DNA of 64,000 bases from Apus apus. Its lineage: Eukaryota > Chordata > Aves > Apodiformes > Apodidae. A program made the position numbers and the translations under genes. Each line of letters begins with the position of its first letter. The stretch's first letter is position 1. The stretch is taken from NCBI RefSeq assembly GCF_020740795.1, contig NC_067282.1, positions 53,823,290-53,887,289 of the forward strand. Reading direction: 5' to 3'. Positions 1 through 12,156 of the stretch are shown piece after piece. The notes beneath the pieces are model-generated. The model did not search any database, had not been told where the DNA came from, and saw nothing but the letters and a program-made list of their open reading frames with translations.

Positions 1-511
1 ATGCACCCATTTATATGTGTGTAGGATGTGCTGTATAAAAAGCATACATGGAACATGTTGCATTTATAAAGAAAACCAAGTTTATTTCTCCCACAGTCCA
101 TGAAGAGCCAATACTGATGTCAGAGTATATTAGCAAAAACAGAAGCATAAATATCTGACTCTTCTCTAACTACCCTAACAAGCAAAAATGACTGTCCCTT
201 TCTGTGAGCCTTAGTTACATGCATTGTACGTGGGAGATGGGGAAACCATGCTAGCGACATATGAAAAAATGGGTTGGGTGTAAGGTCACTCCTTGGGGCA
301 ACTAGGGGAACAAACAGGAAGCTTTTAACTAGTGTTTTTAATTAGCACAGATATTATTTCCTGAACAGTTCTCTATTTCTTCCTTTTTAATTGCTGACAG
401 GTGTGTTTGTGTTTCACGACTGACTTTTCAGCCAATAAAAACCTGAAATGTAAATGGTTGGCATGTCAAATTACTTAAGAAAACTTTGAAATAGGCCTAA
501 TTATGCTTTTG

Positions 512-540
512 TTCTTGACAATTGTTTTAATTGTCAAGAA
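512..540. repeat. Perfect 12-bp inverted repeat with 5-nt loop
   Basis: The left arm is TTCTTGACAATT (512-523), the spacer is GTTTT (524-528) and the right arm is AATTGTCAAGAA (529-540). The arms are perfectly complementary. Each arm carries ACAAT/ATTGT, the core bound by SOX-family HMG proteins, so the element could be a paired SOX site as well as a DNA or RNA hairpin. It lies inside an intronic stretch that looks like conserved non-coding sequence. Confidence 0.85.
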
Positions 541-2463
541 AGGGGGATGTTTGTTTAGATATACCATTACTGCTGTAGCATGCCAGTAAAGGAATAACAC
601 TTGATTATTCACTTTTATATTTTTTGCAAACCGCTCGCTGAGCCGCTAGCACACGTGCAAGCTGTGATGAAAGGCAGGCAGGAGTATTAGGATCTATTTT
701 AATCTCAGCATCTAACCTTGATCAAACCATTGAGCTCGGGCATGAGGGTACAACCAAGCAAATCTGCTGGGTACGTGACGAGCCCCATCCATTCCATGGC
801 ACTGCCCCTTCAGCCTCTGCCACTTGCCATGGAAAGTGCACTGTCCCCTTCCATCAACGTTTAATTAAATTAACCGGAGTGCACCGCTCAGGGTTTACAG
901 CCATGTAAGTGTTAGACATAACTTGTCAGGAGTGAATATTCATGCTTCCAAAGTGGCAGGGCCCTTGCTGCCACCAAGTAGGTTTTGCGGGGAGGTGGGA
1001 TGCGAGGCCTCTTTGTCCCCTCATCCTCTTCCACCTTTCCCCTCTTGCTAACTTTGATTTCCATCATGGAAAACAAGCCAGCCCAAACAACTTCTGCCCC
1101 ATGGTCTGTGTTTTCCTCCCCTCTCACTTTGACCAGCCTTCACGCACAAAGAGCATGCTCTGCTTAACACCACTGCCTTCTTTCCCCAAACCTCCCCAAA
1201 TTAACTCTGGCATGATTTTTTCAGCCTCCCAGAAGCTGTTTATTTCCCCCCCCCCCCCCCCATATAACCCAATCCCCCCTTCATTTTTATTTATGTGCAG
1301 CAGAAAACCTGGAGGCTGATGCACAACTAAAAGATGGGCTTACTTGTTTTCTTTTGTGTGAGAATCTCTTGCTTTCCTTTTGTCCCTAGTGTGGGTACTT
1401 GTTTGACTGGCATGGCTTATTGGACTATAACAAGCGTAACTCTCCCTCCTTTGTGGCGGGACAATTCTCCCACAAATCCCGACCAGTGTGCATTCTTCCC
1501 GACACACTATTGGGTGTGCACTGGAATTGAAAGAATTGCTGAGGCCTTGCTATTTCATCCCCTCCCCAAGCTTTGTGGGTTTTTTTTTTCTCCCCTCCGC
1601 CTTCTTTTTTTTTTCCTTCCCCTTTCTCCCTGAAATGAACACTTTACCGGGCCGGAAACATTTAATCGTCTCCTTTTGGAAAAAAAAAAAAAGAAAAATT
1701 AATTGAAACTTTTGCACTCATTACCTTTTGTATTGCTGCTTATTGCAAATTTCTTTAAAGGGGAAGGGACACAATATTTAATTAAACATGTGCTGCTTTT
1801 TTTTTTTTTTTTAATGTTTACCTTCAAAACAAAAGATAGCGAAAATCCCAAGAGTGTGACTTTTAAAATATTTTAAAATAAAAGAAGAGGTCTGCTGCAT
1901 TAACATGCACTTAAAATACAAACATAGTAGTGCTTTTTACTTTTTTTTTTTTTAATTTAATAAAAATCAGATAGGAGTCTTAAGAATATGTGCTGATGCC
2001 ATTATATTACCTCATTTTCTGCATCTGTCTGGATGAAGTTTATTGTTTTCTGTCACTATAGTACCTGCCATACTGTACACTTGCACATGTGAATTGCATT
2101 GATTATTACTTTTTTTTCCTCCTTGCACATTTTTGGGTGGAATTCTCTTCTCCAGAGAAAAGTTGCTGAGAGGGCCACGGTGATGATGCAAAGCAGGGAT
2201 GGGAAGGGGCAGAATCCTTCATCGAAGAAAGCTGTGATTTATTTTGGCCTAATTGTAAAGTTTCTGCAAATTGCTGGAAAGCTTTTTTGCAAGATCTGGG
2301 TGATTAGATTTTCCTTCTTTTGGGGGAGGGGCGGTGGGGGGAAGCTAAAAGGGGAAATAACACCTCTAATCCAGCTTCTGGTAAATAGGCTGCCAGCTTT
2401 TAAAATGAGTTTCCTTTCTATTAGTCAGAATATTATGCTAAGCCTTAAGCATTAGTTTTTTAT

Positions 2464-2477
2464 GTTGCCATAGCAGC
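2464..2477 (+). promoter_or_regulatory. RFX X-box-like site in CLYBL intron
   Basis: The sequence GTTGCCATAGCAGC closely resembles the RFX-family X-box palindrome GTTRCCATGGYAAC. It sits in an AT-rich segment of enhancer-like texture (about 2380-2760). The same TTGCCATAG core occurs twice near ZIC5, at 57619 and 58471. Binding is inferred from the motif only. Confidence 0.35.
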
Positions 2478-2809
2478 CTTATTCCTGCAGGGTTGTGACC
2501 TGCGATGATTACAGTACAAAGCTTATAGGGTCTTGAAACCCCCTTTGAAGATGAAAAGTCTTTGATGGTTTATATTTATGCAAATCTCTTAGATATGATT
2601 TACCCAACTGAGACTGAATGGAGAGATGATTAAAATTCCCTTTCCTTTGATATCCATTAATAGTCAAATATTCCTTAAATTTAAAATATATGCATATGTT
2701 ATTTTTGTCTTTATTTACTGACATATTTTCACTGTACCTGAAATATGTTTATGTCCACGCAAATTACTCTGGACAGACATAACAGATTTACAATATAGGG
2801 CTGATGGTT

Positions 2810-2828
2810 CACACACACACACACACAC
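2810..2828. repeat. (CA)n microsatellite
   Basis: An uninterrupted CA dinucleotide tract of about 19 bases, followed directly by T- and C-rich homopolymer sequence. It is intronic and has no apparent coding effect. Confidence 0.9.
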
Positions 2829-3470
2829 TTTTTTTTTTCCCCCCTTTTGAAAGGGGAAAAATCTGTGCAAGAGCTTTTGTATGTTTCCAGATGATAGATT
2901 TTGGAATTTGGGCTACCCCACTGGCAGCTCAGAGCTAGCTGTGAACTGGTCTCATGGAAAAAATTGGCAAGCTTTGGTCTTCAAAGAATTAAACTTCCTT
3001 TTTAAGGCCTTCCTAGGTAAGCTAAAAAATTATGAAGAAAAGCCTATTGAACAAAAGGGTAATGGTGCTGTAATGAATAATACGGATGCCACTTAGAAAG
3101 CCGGGGAGCACTTCCAGTGATGGCAGTGCTGGACCTGAAACAAAACCGGACCTCAGGTACAGCAGCACTTCATTGTTTTCCCGGGCCCGCGGATTTACAT
3201 TCCACTAAGCCAGGGTGAGAGGTGCTGAGCCTGGATATTTGGGGTTTTTTTGCAAACCAGCCTCTAAACTTAGAAATGTATGGGAATGCTGCAGTTTGGA
3301 ACCGCAGGCCTAGTTAAAATCTTCTTTATTTTTTTTTATTACTTAAAAGGTTTTGGGGTGGGGAGGGGCTTTGTTACAGCCAGGTGAAAATGTAACGTGA
3401 TGTATATCCATGTAGACTGTTTTGGTGCTTTTTTTTTTCCTCTCTGATAGCTCATACTGTCTAGTTTTAG

Positions 3471-3572
3471 TTTTCAGACAAATTCTTACATCACCTAAAA
3501 GGTCGAACACTTGTAGAACCAATGAATTTTATCCCCTTTGTGGAAACTGCAGTGGGCTTGCTCAATTTTAAG
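3471..3572 (+). CDS. CLYBL: CLYBL exon: metal-binding Glu segment (human residues about 147-180)
   Basis: CLYBL is the mitochondrial citramalyl-CoA lyase (also reported with malate synthase-type activity) that removes a product of itaconate metabolism and protects vitamin B12-dependent methylmalonyl-CoA mutase. This 102-nt exon encodes 34 residues that read as the CitE-like TIM-barrel strand ending PFVETAVGLLNFK. The Glu in FVETA is the family's Mg2+ ligand. The acceptor is TTTTAG before 3471 and the donor is GTAAGC from 3573; both ends are phase 0. An alternative AG at 3463-3464 would bring an immediate in-frame TAG, which fixes the start. The match to mammalian CLYBL runs the full length with a few conservative changes. 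The exons coding for the N-terminal 146 residues, including the mitochondrial presequence, are upstream of the window. Confidence 0.95.
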
Positions 3573-5391
3573 GTAAGCAGGTCTTGACGTGTTCATATAT
3601 TGCCATCTCAGCAAACTAGGATAAGCAGAATACTCCCCAGTCCCCTCCTAATTTAATCAAGGGAGAGAGGTTTAAAAATACTAAACATATTGTTCGGTCC
3701 CCTAAAACATTTGTACATGGAACTCTCATGTTTGTATTGTAAAGACTTCCGTAAATTCAAATTATTTCAGTAACAGAACAATTCCAAGTAGTTCATGCTA
3801 AATAACAAAACCTCTCTGCATTACTGTTACCATTTTTAACACACTTGGAGTAGCAATCAGCTTCTCCAAATATTTGGAATACTCACGGTGTTGCAATACT
3901 CTGGGCTCTTTAGTAGCTACTGAATTCAACTTTTGCAAAACATTTAAGTAGAAAAAAGAATTATCATCATGATACTATTGCTAACTGGTATCTTTGCAAT
4001 GTTTTCTATAGATAATATTACAACCAAAATTCATTTATCTTTTTGTGTGTGTGTATGGTGGGGTGTTTAATGCTAAGCTTTCAGAAGTATACTTAACTTT
4101 AAAAATATGAAATATCTGAAGAACATGCCCCTTTTTTAGGGTAATTTTAGACAAATTCTTATTTTTAAAGTGCATTTTAATATAAATTACACCCCAACTG
4201 TTACTATCAAGCCCAGGTTTTTCCAAAAGGCAAAGCAGCGTGGTAATGAAATGGAAGATCTTGTGCATGCACCAGGAATTCAGCATTCCCCTCCCAGGCT
4301 CTAAGGGAAAAGTTTTGGACCAGCTGAGGGCACAGACATCAGAAGCACCTCCAGAAGTACCGGCGGGCCTCACAGGCAGCTCGCTCGTTTGATACAGCCA
4401 TTTATCTTACAACACATGCTAACATATCTTGGAACATAATAAAGCAGTAATCAAATAGTAACCAACCCTCCTGTCCAGTGTGCATGCACAGAATTAAATA
4501 ATATTTTAAGCCGGCTGAGGTTTTTTCCTTCATCTACAGTATTTTATAGTGGAATTTTTAGTATTGCAGTTCCTGATGTTGGCAGGAGAGTTGCCTTTTA
4601 AAGCACTCTGTTAAAGAATAATTTCTGGTCCCACCAGCTGCCATAGAAGAACACCCATTACTAGAGCTGATCATTACATCTGATTCTCTCCACGTACTTT
4701 AGCCTTAAAAAAATATTAATATTATCCAAACATGGATATAAAATTGTAATATTTTGGAACTGCACTTCTTCCTAGAGTCACTACAGCAGCAACATTTTTC
4801 TTGCATTTATTTTAATACTTTTCTGCAGCACTTGTTGCATTTTTTGAGTCCTTACCTAGTTTTTAGTTAGCAGAAGATTTAAAATTTTCTATCCTATAAG
4901 GAATCCTTATACCCCTTAAGGAATCTTAAACTGTTTTAAACTGTTCATATTATTTATTTAATACAGGATATTCTGATCTTCATTTTCATTTCTTGTGCAG
5001 ATACATTACACGTCAAACAAATCGAATTTAAAGCTTTTTGTTTGCTTTTAAGCAGTATTTGACAAATGTTTAGTTTAATGTTGTTACATACACATCTGAA
5101 GTATGGATCTCAATGATACCCAGGGCATTATCTCAACCAGAGGTAAGGAATCTGCTATGGTCTCCTGTATTTACACAGACTAAGCATATAGGTGCTTAGG
5201 GAAAGAAAATGTTTTCTCTTTTGCTGAGTCATTTTAAAGCACTGTGCATAGTCCAGCACCTACAATGGCTTGGCTTAATAGGAGCAGTTTTAACTGAAGG
5301 ATTTTGCTAACATCAAGTTGCTGTAATATCCTCTGCAGGCTCTCTGCATCCTGCGATTCCGTAGAAATTAACACTCTGTTCTCATTTGAAG
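3573..5391 (+). other. CLYBL: CLYBL intron, 1.8 kb
   Basis: AT-rich intron bounded by GTAAGC and a TTTGAAG acceptor. I see no second gene, transposable element or array. Open frames here are short and lack recognisable protein features. Confidence 0.85.
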
Positions 5392-5485
5392 GCTGTCTGT
5401 GAAGAAGCAGTGAGAACAGGATCCCAGGTTGGCTTTCATTTGGATGCAGTCGTCTTTGGAGGAGAGGATTTCCGTGCCAGCATAG
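5392..5485 (+). CDS. CLYBL: CLYBL exon: GGEDF metal-binding segment (human residues about 181-212)
   Basis: This 94-nt exon encodes AVCEEAVRTGSQVG followed by FHLDAVVFGGEDFRASI and the first base of a Gly codon. The Asp of GGEDF is the second Mg2+ ligand of the CitE/CLYBL family and is intact. It joins the preceding exon in phase 0 and the next in phase 1 (G plus GT gives Gly). The acceptor is AAG rather than the more usual CAG or TAG. The donor reads AG/GTTGTT, which departs from the GTRAGT consensus at the third and later intron positions. The reading frame and homology leave no doubt about the exon. Efficiency of splicing cannot be judged from sequence. Confidence 0.95.
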
Positions 5486-6868
5486 GTTGTTACCTGTCTG
5501 TTCACTACACGTTAACGTATGGCATTTGCATTGGAGAAGCCTGACCTGGTTTCTGGCTATGGCTTTTCCAAACCTCAGTCATTACAGTAATGACAGCACT
5601 TGATCCTGCGCTTTACATTTTCACTTTTCTCCTTAAATTTTTTCAATGCCAAATGCATCACTGGGATATCAAAATGTGGTCCCTGTGTGTTACAGGGCAC
5701 TGACACTTTTCTTGTGCTGCTTGCCATGCAGTACCAAAATTAGTAAAAAAAAACAACAAAGCCAACCAAAGCCTGTTGAGTCACTGAAATTATTTTAAAA
5801 TATTACATCTATAAGAAACATGCACATGCTATTAAGAGCTACATTTAAGATCCTAAAATTCTGGTGTCTGTTTCATCATGGTTTTACAGATAATTATCAG
5901 TCAGACTTTTGACATCATGCACAAACACTCTCTTGTTACATTTTGCTTTCATAAATTTACTTAAAATATGTCCCATGTCAATACAGCCAGGTATCCATAT
6001 GGAAGCACTATTAGTCTTCCTTAAAAATAAGAAGTATTTAAACATTTATTTAATGAAGGACCACTTCTTAGCTTCTTATTAATTCAATTCAGCTTAAAAA
6101 TAATAGTCAGAGTTAACAACACTTAAATTAAAAATAAGTATGTTAATGTAAAAATTACCACTGTTTTACTAAAATTTTCATTACACATTAGAAATTTGTG
6201 TCTAAATAGTGACCCTTAGAAAAGGGAACAGTTTGGGGTTTTTTCACACCAGTCTTCACACGAGCTCGTTGCTTAACTGGTGCTCTGTGAGCACATGAAG
6301 TCTTGTGAATACTTTTGTTTCTTCTCAGAAGTCATCCACCATAATTTTCCATCCAAATACTACAGCTTAAATATTCAGCCTAGGACATCAGTTGAGACAA
6401 GAATCACAACTAAGCAAAGTGCAATTCTATTCTCAGTGTGAATTTTTTAACCATTTAGTTGTACCCACTGTATCAATTTGTATAAAGCTTTGCTTGCATC
6501 TCACTGAGCATACGGTAAATAATAGAATCAAATAATTACTTCATGTTAGTCCCAAATCCACGGTCCTTACCAGCCAAAACCTCCACTGACTCCAGGCTTA
6601 GAACTTCTGATTTGAACTGACCCAAAATCTGAATTCTATGGGCTAGTGCTGAAAGAGGTATTTGTTTATTTTTTACTAAAACAGCTTTTTTTTTTTTTTC
6701 CTTGTAAGATTATAATTTTGTCAGTATAGCCTTGCACCCCCTCGTTTGTTTTCTAAATTGGTTAAATGACATATCGAACTTTCATTAATTACACAGAAAA
6801 TATTTAAAATAGAAACTTTAAAACAATCCTGTCAGCTTTTTTTTTGGTTGTTTTCATTATTTTCACAG
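5486..6868 (+). other. CLYBL: CLYBL intron, 1.4 kb
   Basis: AT-rich intron with a weak-looking donor (GTTGTT) and a strong acceptor (T-rich tract then CACAG at 6864-6868). There are T-runs near 6690 and 6837. I see no other gene or repeat family. Confidence 0.85.
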
Positions 6869-7036
6869 GTGCCACGAGCAGTAAGGAAACTCACGATATT
6901 CTATATGCCAGGCAAAAAATAATAGTGACAGCAAAGGCATTTGGCCTTCAAGCAATAGACCTTGTTTACATCGATTTCCGAGATGAAGATGGGCTCCGCA
7001 GGCAATCAAGAGAAGGTGCCTCCATGGGATTCACTG
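6869..7036 (+). CDS. CLYBL: CLYBL exon: barrel core to MGFTG (human residues about 212-268)
   Basis: This 168-nt exon completes the split Gly codon and encodes ATSSKETHDILYARQK, then the AKAFGLQAIDLVYIDF segment and ends SREGASMGFTG. It is the most conserved part of the TIM barrel and is nearly identical to the mammalian protein. The visible differences are RDEDGLRRQ here against a RDGAGLLRQ-type sequence in human. Both ends are phase 1, with acceptor CACAG and donor GTATGG. In people a common null allele (rs41281112) creates a stop at an Arg in this region. The corresponding Arg in SREG is encoded here by AGA, so the frame is intact. Confidence 0.96.
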
Positions 7037-10000
7037 GTATGGCTCTCTGACAAAATCTCAAAGTAGTGCATATCTCCTTCAATTTAAAAATATTGCTACC
7101 TTTATTGTCACTTCGGCAAATAAGTTGTTTTTTATTCCAGGTCATTTCTTGAAAATCTCAGTGATACTAAGCTCTCCTATGTTTATTAGCACCTTAAAAA
7201 CTGTGGCTGGAAATTTCACCTGAAAAGTCACAGGCTGCTTTGTAAAACCCCATCCCATGAAGTGTGTGACTGGTTTTGAAGAGAAATTGGGGTGGAGGCT
7301 GTGCCGTGATTCCTCCCATGGCAGAGCCCGGGAAAGGTGATACTGTACTCTGCAATGGCCACTCCACAACTGCATCTTAAAATGTTTGGATCCCTTTCTC
7401 CTAGATTTTTTTAAACAGCAATTGTTGAAAAATACTTCTTAGGTGAAGGAGTAGAGAAGCAAATCTCACGTGCTAATTGCTAAGGGAAAGTTATTTTCTT
7501 GTTGTTTTCTTTGATTTGTTTTTCATCTCCTGGCTCCCCTCCCAGTAAGTGCTGGTGACACCTACGGGCATTGACAGACAGCAAGAGCAGCAGGATCCTT
7601 GCCCCAGAGTCCTGTAAGGCAGCCTGTTACCCTGTGATTGGTGTACTAGATTGCTTGGACATCCTGGAGGGACAGTGCAGCCACCAAAGATTGGGGTTTT
7701 GCAATAGAAACCAGCCCACTGACACAGGCATTAGAGAATTCTAGCATTTTGCATTCTTTGTCTCTGACCATCACTCAGGATATGTGTGAGGTAATAGTAT
7801 TTTTCTTAGGTATTTGTTACCAAAGGCACGGGTCCTGACACCATCTAGCAAGCTGTATTTTTACAGTTAACTGTATATGGTATCTGAAAGCACCCAGAAA
7901 AACAATCTAATAAAACAAATGTTCTTTTAAGTGATCCCAACATGCCAGTGAAAAAATAGCCATCGATGCTCTTCAGCACAAACTCTGCCTTACTGTCTCC
8001 TGAGCTTCAACATTTGCAAAACCAGATCTTGTTTTGGAGGCAGAACTGTTAGCTCCTCACAGCTACATTATCCATATCCATGTGGAATTCCACCCTTCAT
8101 TCGTTCTGCAATTGAAGTTGGGAAAACAGCAGAGCCCCTGAATGGTGGCACCCGCTGATGCCTACCTAATCTCCACCAATATTTCCTAGCATAAGGAATG
8201 GCTTGGTTTTTAAAAAAACTTAAGCATTTTAACCTCCTGTTGACAGAAGATGGAGTTGCAGATGCTTGGCACCCTTGAGAGCCCTCTTTTTGAATGCTTA
8301 ATATGTATTTAAATAGTTGACTTAGGCTCCCAGTTTAGGAAATCTAGAAATGCTCAGCATAAATAATGTTGATGGTGATTTGGACTCCTCTGACTTTACG
8401 GTGGAAGTTGTTTGACATCAGGATAGGGTCCAGATAGCAGACAAGTAAAAGGTCATGTGTGGCAATTTAGGGCATAAAGTTAATATCTAACTCAGCCATA
8501 GAAGAGTCTTGCTTTTCCATAGAAGGAGTAAAGATCTATAAAAGGTACAGACTTCATTAAGGTCAACTCACAGCTCCTGTTCTTTGCCTCCTGCCTTTCT
8601 GCAATGATCATCAACACATTTCCAAAATCTAGCAAAAGCCTCCAGTCTAACCATGCCTTGAGAAGGGGCAAGGCAATACTGACTTTTCTTGTTTGATGGC
8701 AGTAAATAAGTAAATAAATGATTTGAAAAAGCTCTCTAAGTCAAAACAAAACAGTTTTTTTTTATATTTTTTGTAAAAAAGAAAAATTATTTCAGGTTGA
8801 TTCAAAATGTTTTACTTTTTCTTTAGCTTCTTTTCCTTTCTGTTTCTTTAAGGTTTTAAATAATCTTAATTGCTTGCTTTGATTAAAATAAAATGTCATT
8901 TCATAACTAAAAGCAAAACCATTTTGTTCCAAAACTATAGAAAGGAAATATTTTAACATTTCCAATTTAATGTTAATCACAGAAAATTACAAACGGGTCT
9001 TAGCTTAATCCATGTTCTTGTCTAAAGCAGATGTCTGTAGATCATATTTGCCACTGACAGTCCTCCAATAACATGAGAGTAAAATACTGAAATATCACCT
9101 TATTATTAAGTTCAAAACACACAGTTCTTATTACTTCTAAATATTTAAGATCACATCCTGCTACTTTTTCACAAAGAATCAAAATCATTGAAATCAAGAG
9201 GACTAAAATGAGCTGAGGCTTCCTGCTTGCTCTCTTAGCTGGCAAAGCACACACAGATTTGCATACAGGGGAACAAATTCACCACCCTCAAAACTAAAGC
9301 AAACCCAAAATATCCAGGAAAGTTATATGTCCTCAGATTTTCCCATATTCAGATTGAGACCAGTAGAATTGGCCTTAATGTAATCAAATATGTACAGTCA
9401 AGCTTAAATAACTGAAATAATATAATCACAGAATATATAAAATATAGAATTTACCAGCTGTTTAGTTACTATTGTAACCCTCCCTTCTTATTGTAGCCAA
9501 GTTTTCCAGTTATCTTATAAGCAACCTGTTTGTCCTTCAGTGAGTATGATTACAGAAAATCAAAAATGTTCAAATGTGATTTAGCCAAGTTAATAGATTT
9601 TTATGTATATGTTCAATATGTGTGGGTGCATAAATATATAAAATATATTTCATATATTATATTATTATTTTATGGATATCTAAATATGTATACACACACA
9701 CACATACACACCTGGCAAGATGTTTTACAATATCAGAACCTGTGGACTTAAAGTCAGTGTGTTGCTTATATAAATGGTCATCAGTTTTAGGAATGTTTAT
9801 ATAAAAAATTAGGTAAACCTTGCCATAAGCTTTAGCAGTTGACTTTGCCTTTCTATAAAGTCCTGTGCTACGTGCTGAGAACCAGATATAAATATATATG
9901 AAACACTAGAGGTTTCCTCTCTTTTTGCAGTCTTTTGTAGAAGACTAAAATGACACCTTCGTACAGTTACCTAAAAGACTTGACAAGTATTGATTTAAAG

Positions 10001-12031
10001 CACGATATATCAAGTGGTACTGTAAAAAGGATTTAGTGGCCATGAATTTTGATGTCTTCCAATTTTGCACTCTCTCAGTAACTTGTCAATAAAAAAGTTC
10101 CATTTGAAATATTTGCTTCATTCCTGCATGGCATTATGTCTGTTACACTGTTATTTAGATACAATAATCAGTGACAAAAATCAGCTGAGTGCTGGACATC
10201 AAAAGTTAGCTTATATTATCTGGAAATTATTCAGTGGTGTTTTAATATTAAAAAATACAGCTTACCACCACAAATATGTTTATTACAAGCAAATCTTTTT
10301 TAAATAAATGTTTTACACTTTAAACAATAATATATAAATATTTTTTTTTCTTACATTTGTAGACGGACTTTAAGTGACATTTAAAATACATTCTAGATTT
10401 TTCCCAGAAATTTAAGCTGCATAGGATTTTGCAGGATTTATTTGTACACCTTTCAGTTTTCAAATTAGTAGTTGAGCCAGGGAGAATCTGTTGTATTATA
10501 AATAAGGAACATCATAAGCTTATTAATGGTGACATTTTATTAAATTGACTAAAAAAACCCCTTTGATTAGACCTCATGCCAAACAAATTATTTAAGGAAA
10601 TTTGTCTCCACACAATTTATTTTTAAAAGTACAGTCCTTACTGAGTTTTAAACTTCTTATTATTTTTAAGCTATTTTTTAAATAGTTACCATCTTGAAAT
10701 TTCAAAGGGAATATCTCAATGCCCTTAAGATCACAAACTAAAGATTGTTTAATGGGAAATAAATTAAAATTCAGCTACTCAGAGCTTCTTAGCAAAGAAA
10801 CAAAGCAACACGAAACCATTACTGTTTCTTTGCTCGTTACATTAAGTTGAGGGTGCTGCTGCATCCCCAGATTTTGCCTCTAACGTACGGCTGGCTTCAT
10901 GTCAGTAAGAGCAGGGGAGCAGACCCTGGTGTGCTCAGGAAGCCTCCTGAGGTCCTGATGCTTCCAATTTTTCCTTGCCTGCAACAATCTGGCTCCCGCG
11001 AGAGGCTGCGGCGCGCGGTGTGGCTGTGGGACCCTCCGTCTGCAGGGAATGCTCACTTGATGGCAGGTTTGCAGGATCAGGCACATCCCTCCAACTAGTT
11101 CTGTTATCTGGCACGAAGGAGAGTCATTTATTCAGCGGGAAGCTGGGAATGAGGGTCGCCTCTCTTTCTTAAAATACTTTGTAATCACACCAGTCTGTGG
11201 GATCCCTTAGAAATCAGCTAATAACGTCAAAAGTTCCACTTTCAAAACTGTCAAACAAATGAGATATGTATTTGTTTTAAGGTAGCTAAATGCAATAACA
11301 GATTGAAGCAGATTGTGTGGCTGTATATTCAAGTTTGAAAATCTCTAGTAAAAAAGGCAACAGCTATTTTCATTTTCTTAATGTAAGTTTATACAAGAAA
11401 GGATTAAAAAAAAGTACTTCATAAAACCCCAGGGCACTGCTGGTACTTGTTTAATATACCAGTGACTGAACAGATATTGCAACCTACCTGCAACTGCAAA
11501 CTATTCCAAGAACAATGGTTTCAACAACATTAAGGATTTTTATGATGCCAAGTCAATACCAAGAATTTAGGGCATGATCCTTACATGACATGTCCTACAA
11601 ATCTCTTGCTACCTTTTTCAGATCCCATTTTCTGAATATTTTTAAGATAACTTACATATATGGAGCTGTTATTGGTATAGTTAAAGTCAGCAGTGATTAT
11701 ACTTGAATGTTATTGACTAGCCTGGACAAACAATTGCACCTGAAACAACCGAGGGAAGATATATGGATTGAAATAGGGAGGGAGGAGAAAGAATCGTGGG
11801 TTCTTTCATACAATATGGAATGCAAACATAGCTCAAGATATTTTTATTCTTAAAAAAATGTGGCAAAAGGCTACCTGCTTGTTGTCCAGTTTAAAAAATA
11901 AACCAAGTAAAATAATTAGTTAAAGAGCAAGAAACTCTGCAAGGCATATGAGAGCCTCAAGTGGTTGGAACATTTTGCTTGAACATCTGTTTGTCGATGC
12001 ATGATTCTGGTGTTATTAATCTTCTTTGTAG
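7037..12031 (+). other. CLYBL: CLYBL intron, 5.0 kb
   Basis: AT-rich intron. About 9590-9720 is a strongly AT-rich patch ending in a short (AC)n tract at about 9692-9713. No coding exon with CLYBL homology and no identifiable mobile element is seen. Between about 10847 and 11170 the GC content rises locally, which produces several overlapping short open frames on both strands that I treat as chance. Confidence 0.8.
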
Positions 12032-12156
12032 GTAAGCAGGTGATTCACCCCAACCAAATTGCTGTTGTCCAGGAACAGTTCTCTCCGAGCCCTGAAAAAA
12101 TAAAGTGGGCACAAGAACTGATTTCTGCTTTTGAAGAACATCAGCGATTAGGCAAG
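12032..12156 (+). CDS. CLYBL: CLYBL exon: KQVIHPNQI segment (human residues about 268-309)
   Basis: This 125-nt exon encodes KQVIHPNQIAVVQEQF, then SPSPEKIKWAQELISAF and ends EEHQRLGK. The KxxIHPxQ motif is a hallmark of the CitE/HpcH family near the substrate carboxylate and CoA site. The exon starts in phase 1 with acceptor TTGTAG (12026-12031) and ends in phase 0 with donor GTAAAT at 12157. Compared with human it has only small changes such as AQELISAFEEHQR for AEELIAAFKEHQQ. The next coding exon is 15.3 kb downstream, the longest intron in the window. Confidence 0.96.

Larger units (their letters stand above)
1..3470 (+). other. CLYBL: CLYBL intron (5' end outside window), with enhancer-like segments
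   Basis: No exon with homology to CLYBL or another protein is visible before 3471, so this is taken as the intron preceding the first exon in the window. Two parts look like slowly evolving regulatory DNA: about 330-600 (containing a perfect hairpin) and about 2380-2760 (containing an RFX-like site). The rest is ordinary AT-rich intron with a 16-C run at 1246-1261, several T-runs and a CA repeat at 2810-2828. The short open frames here have no recognisable protein features. Confidence 0.7.
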
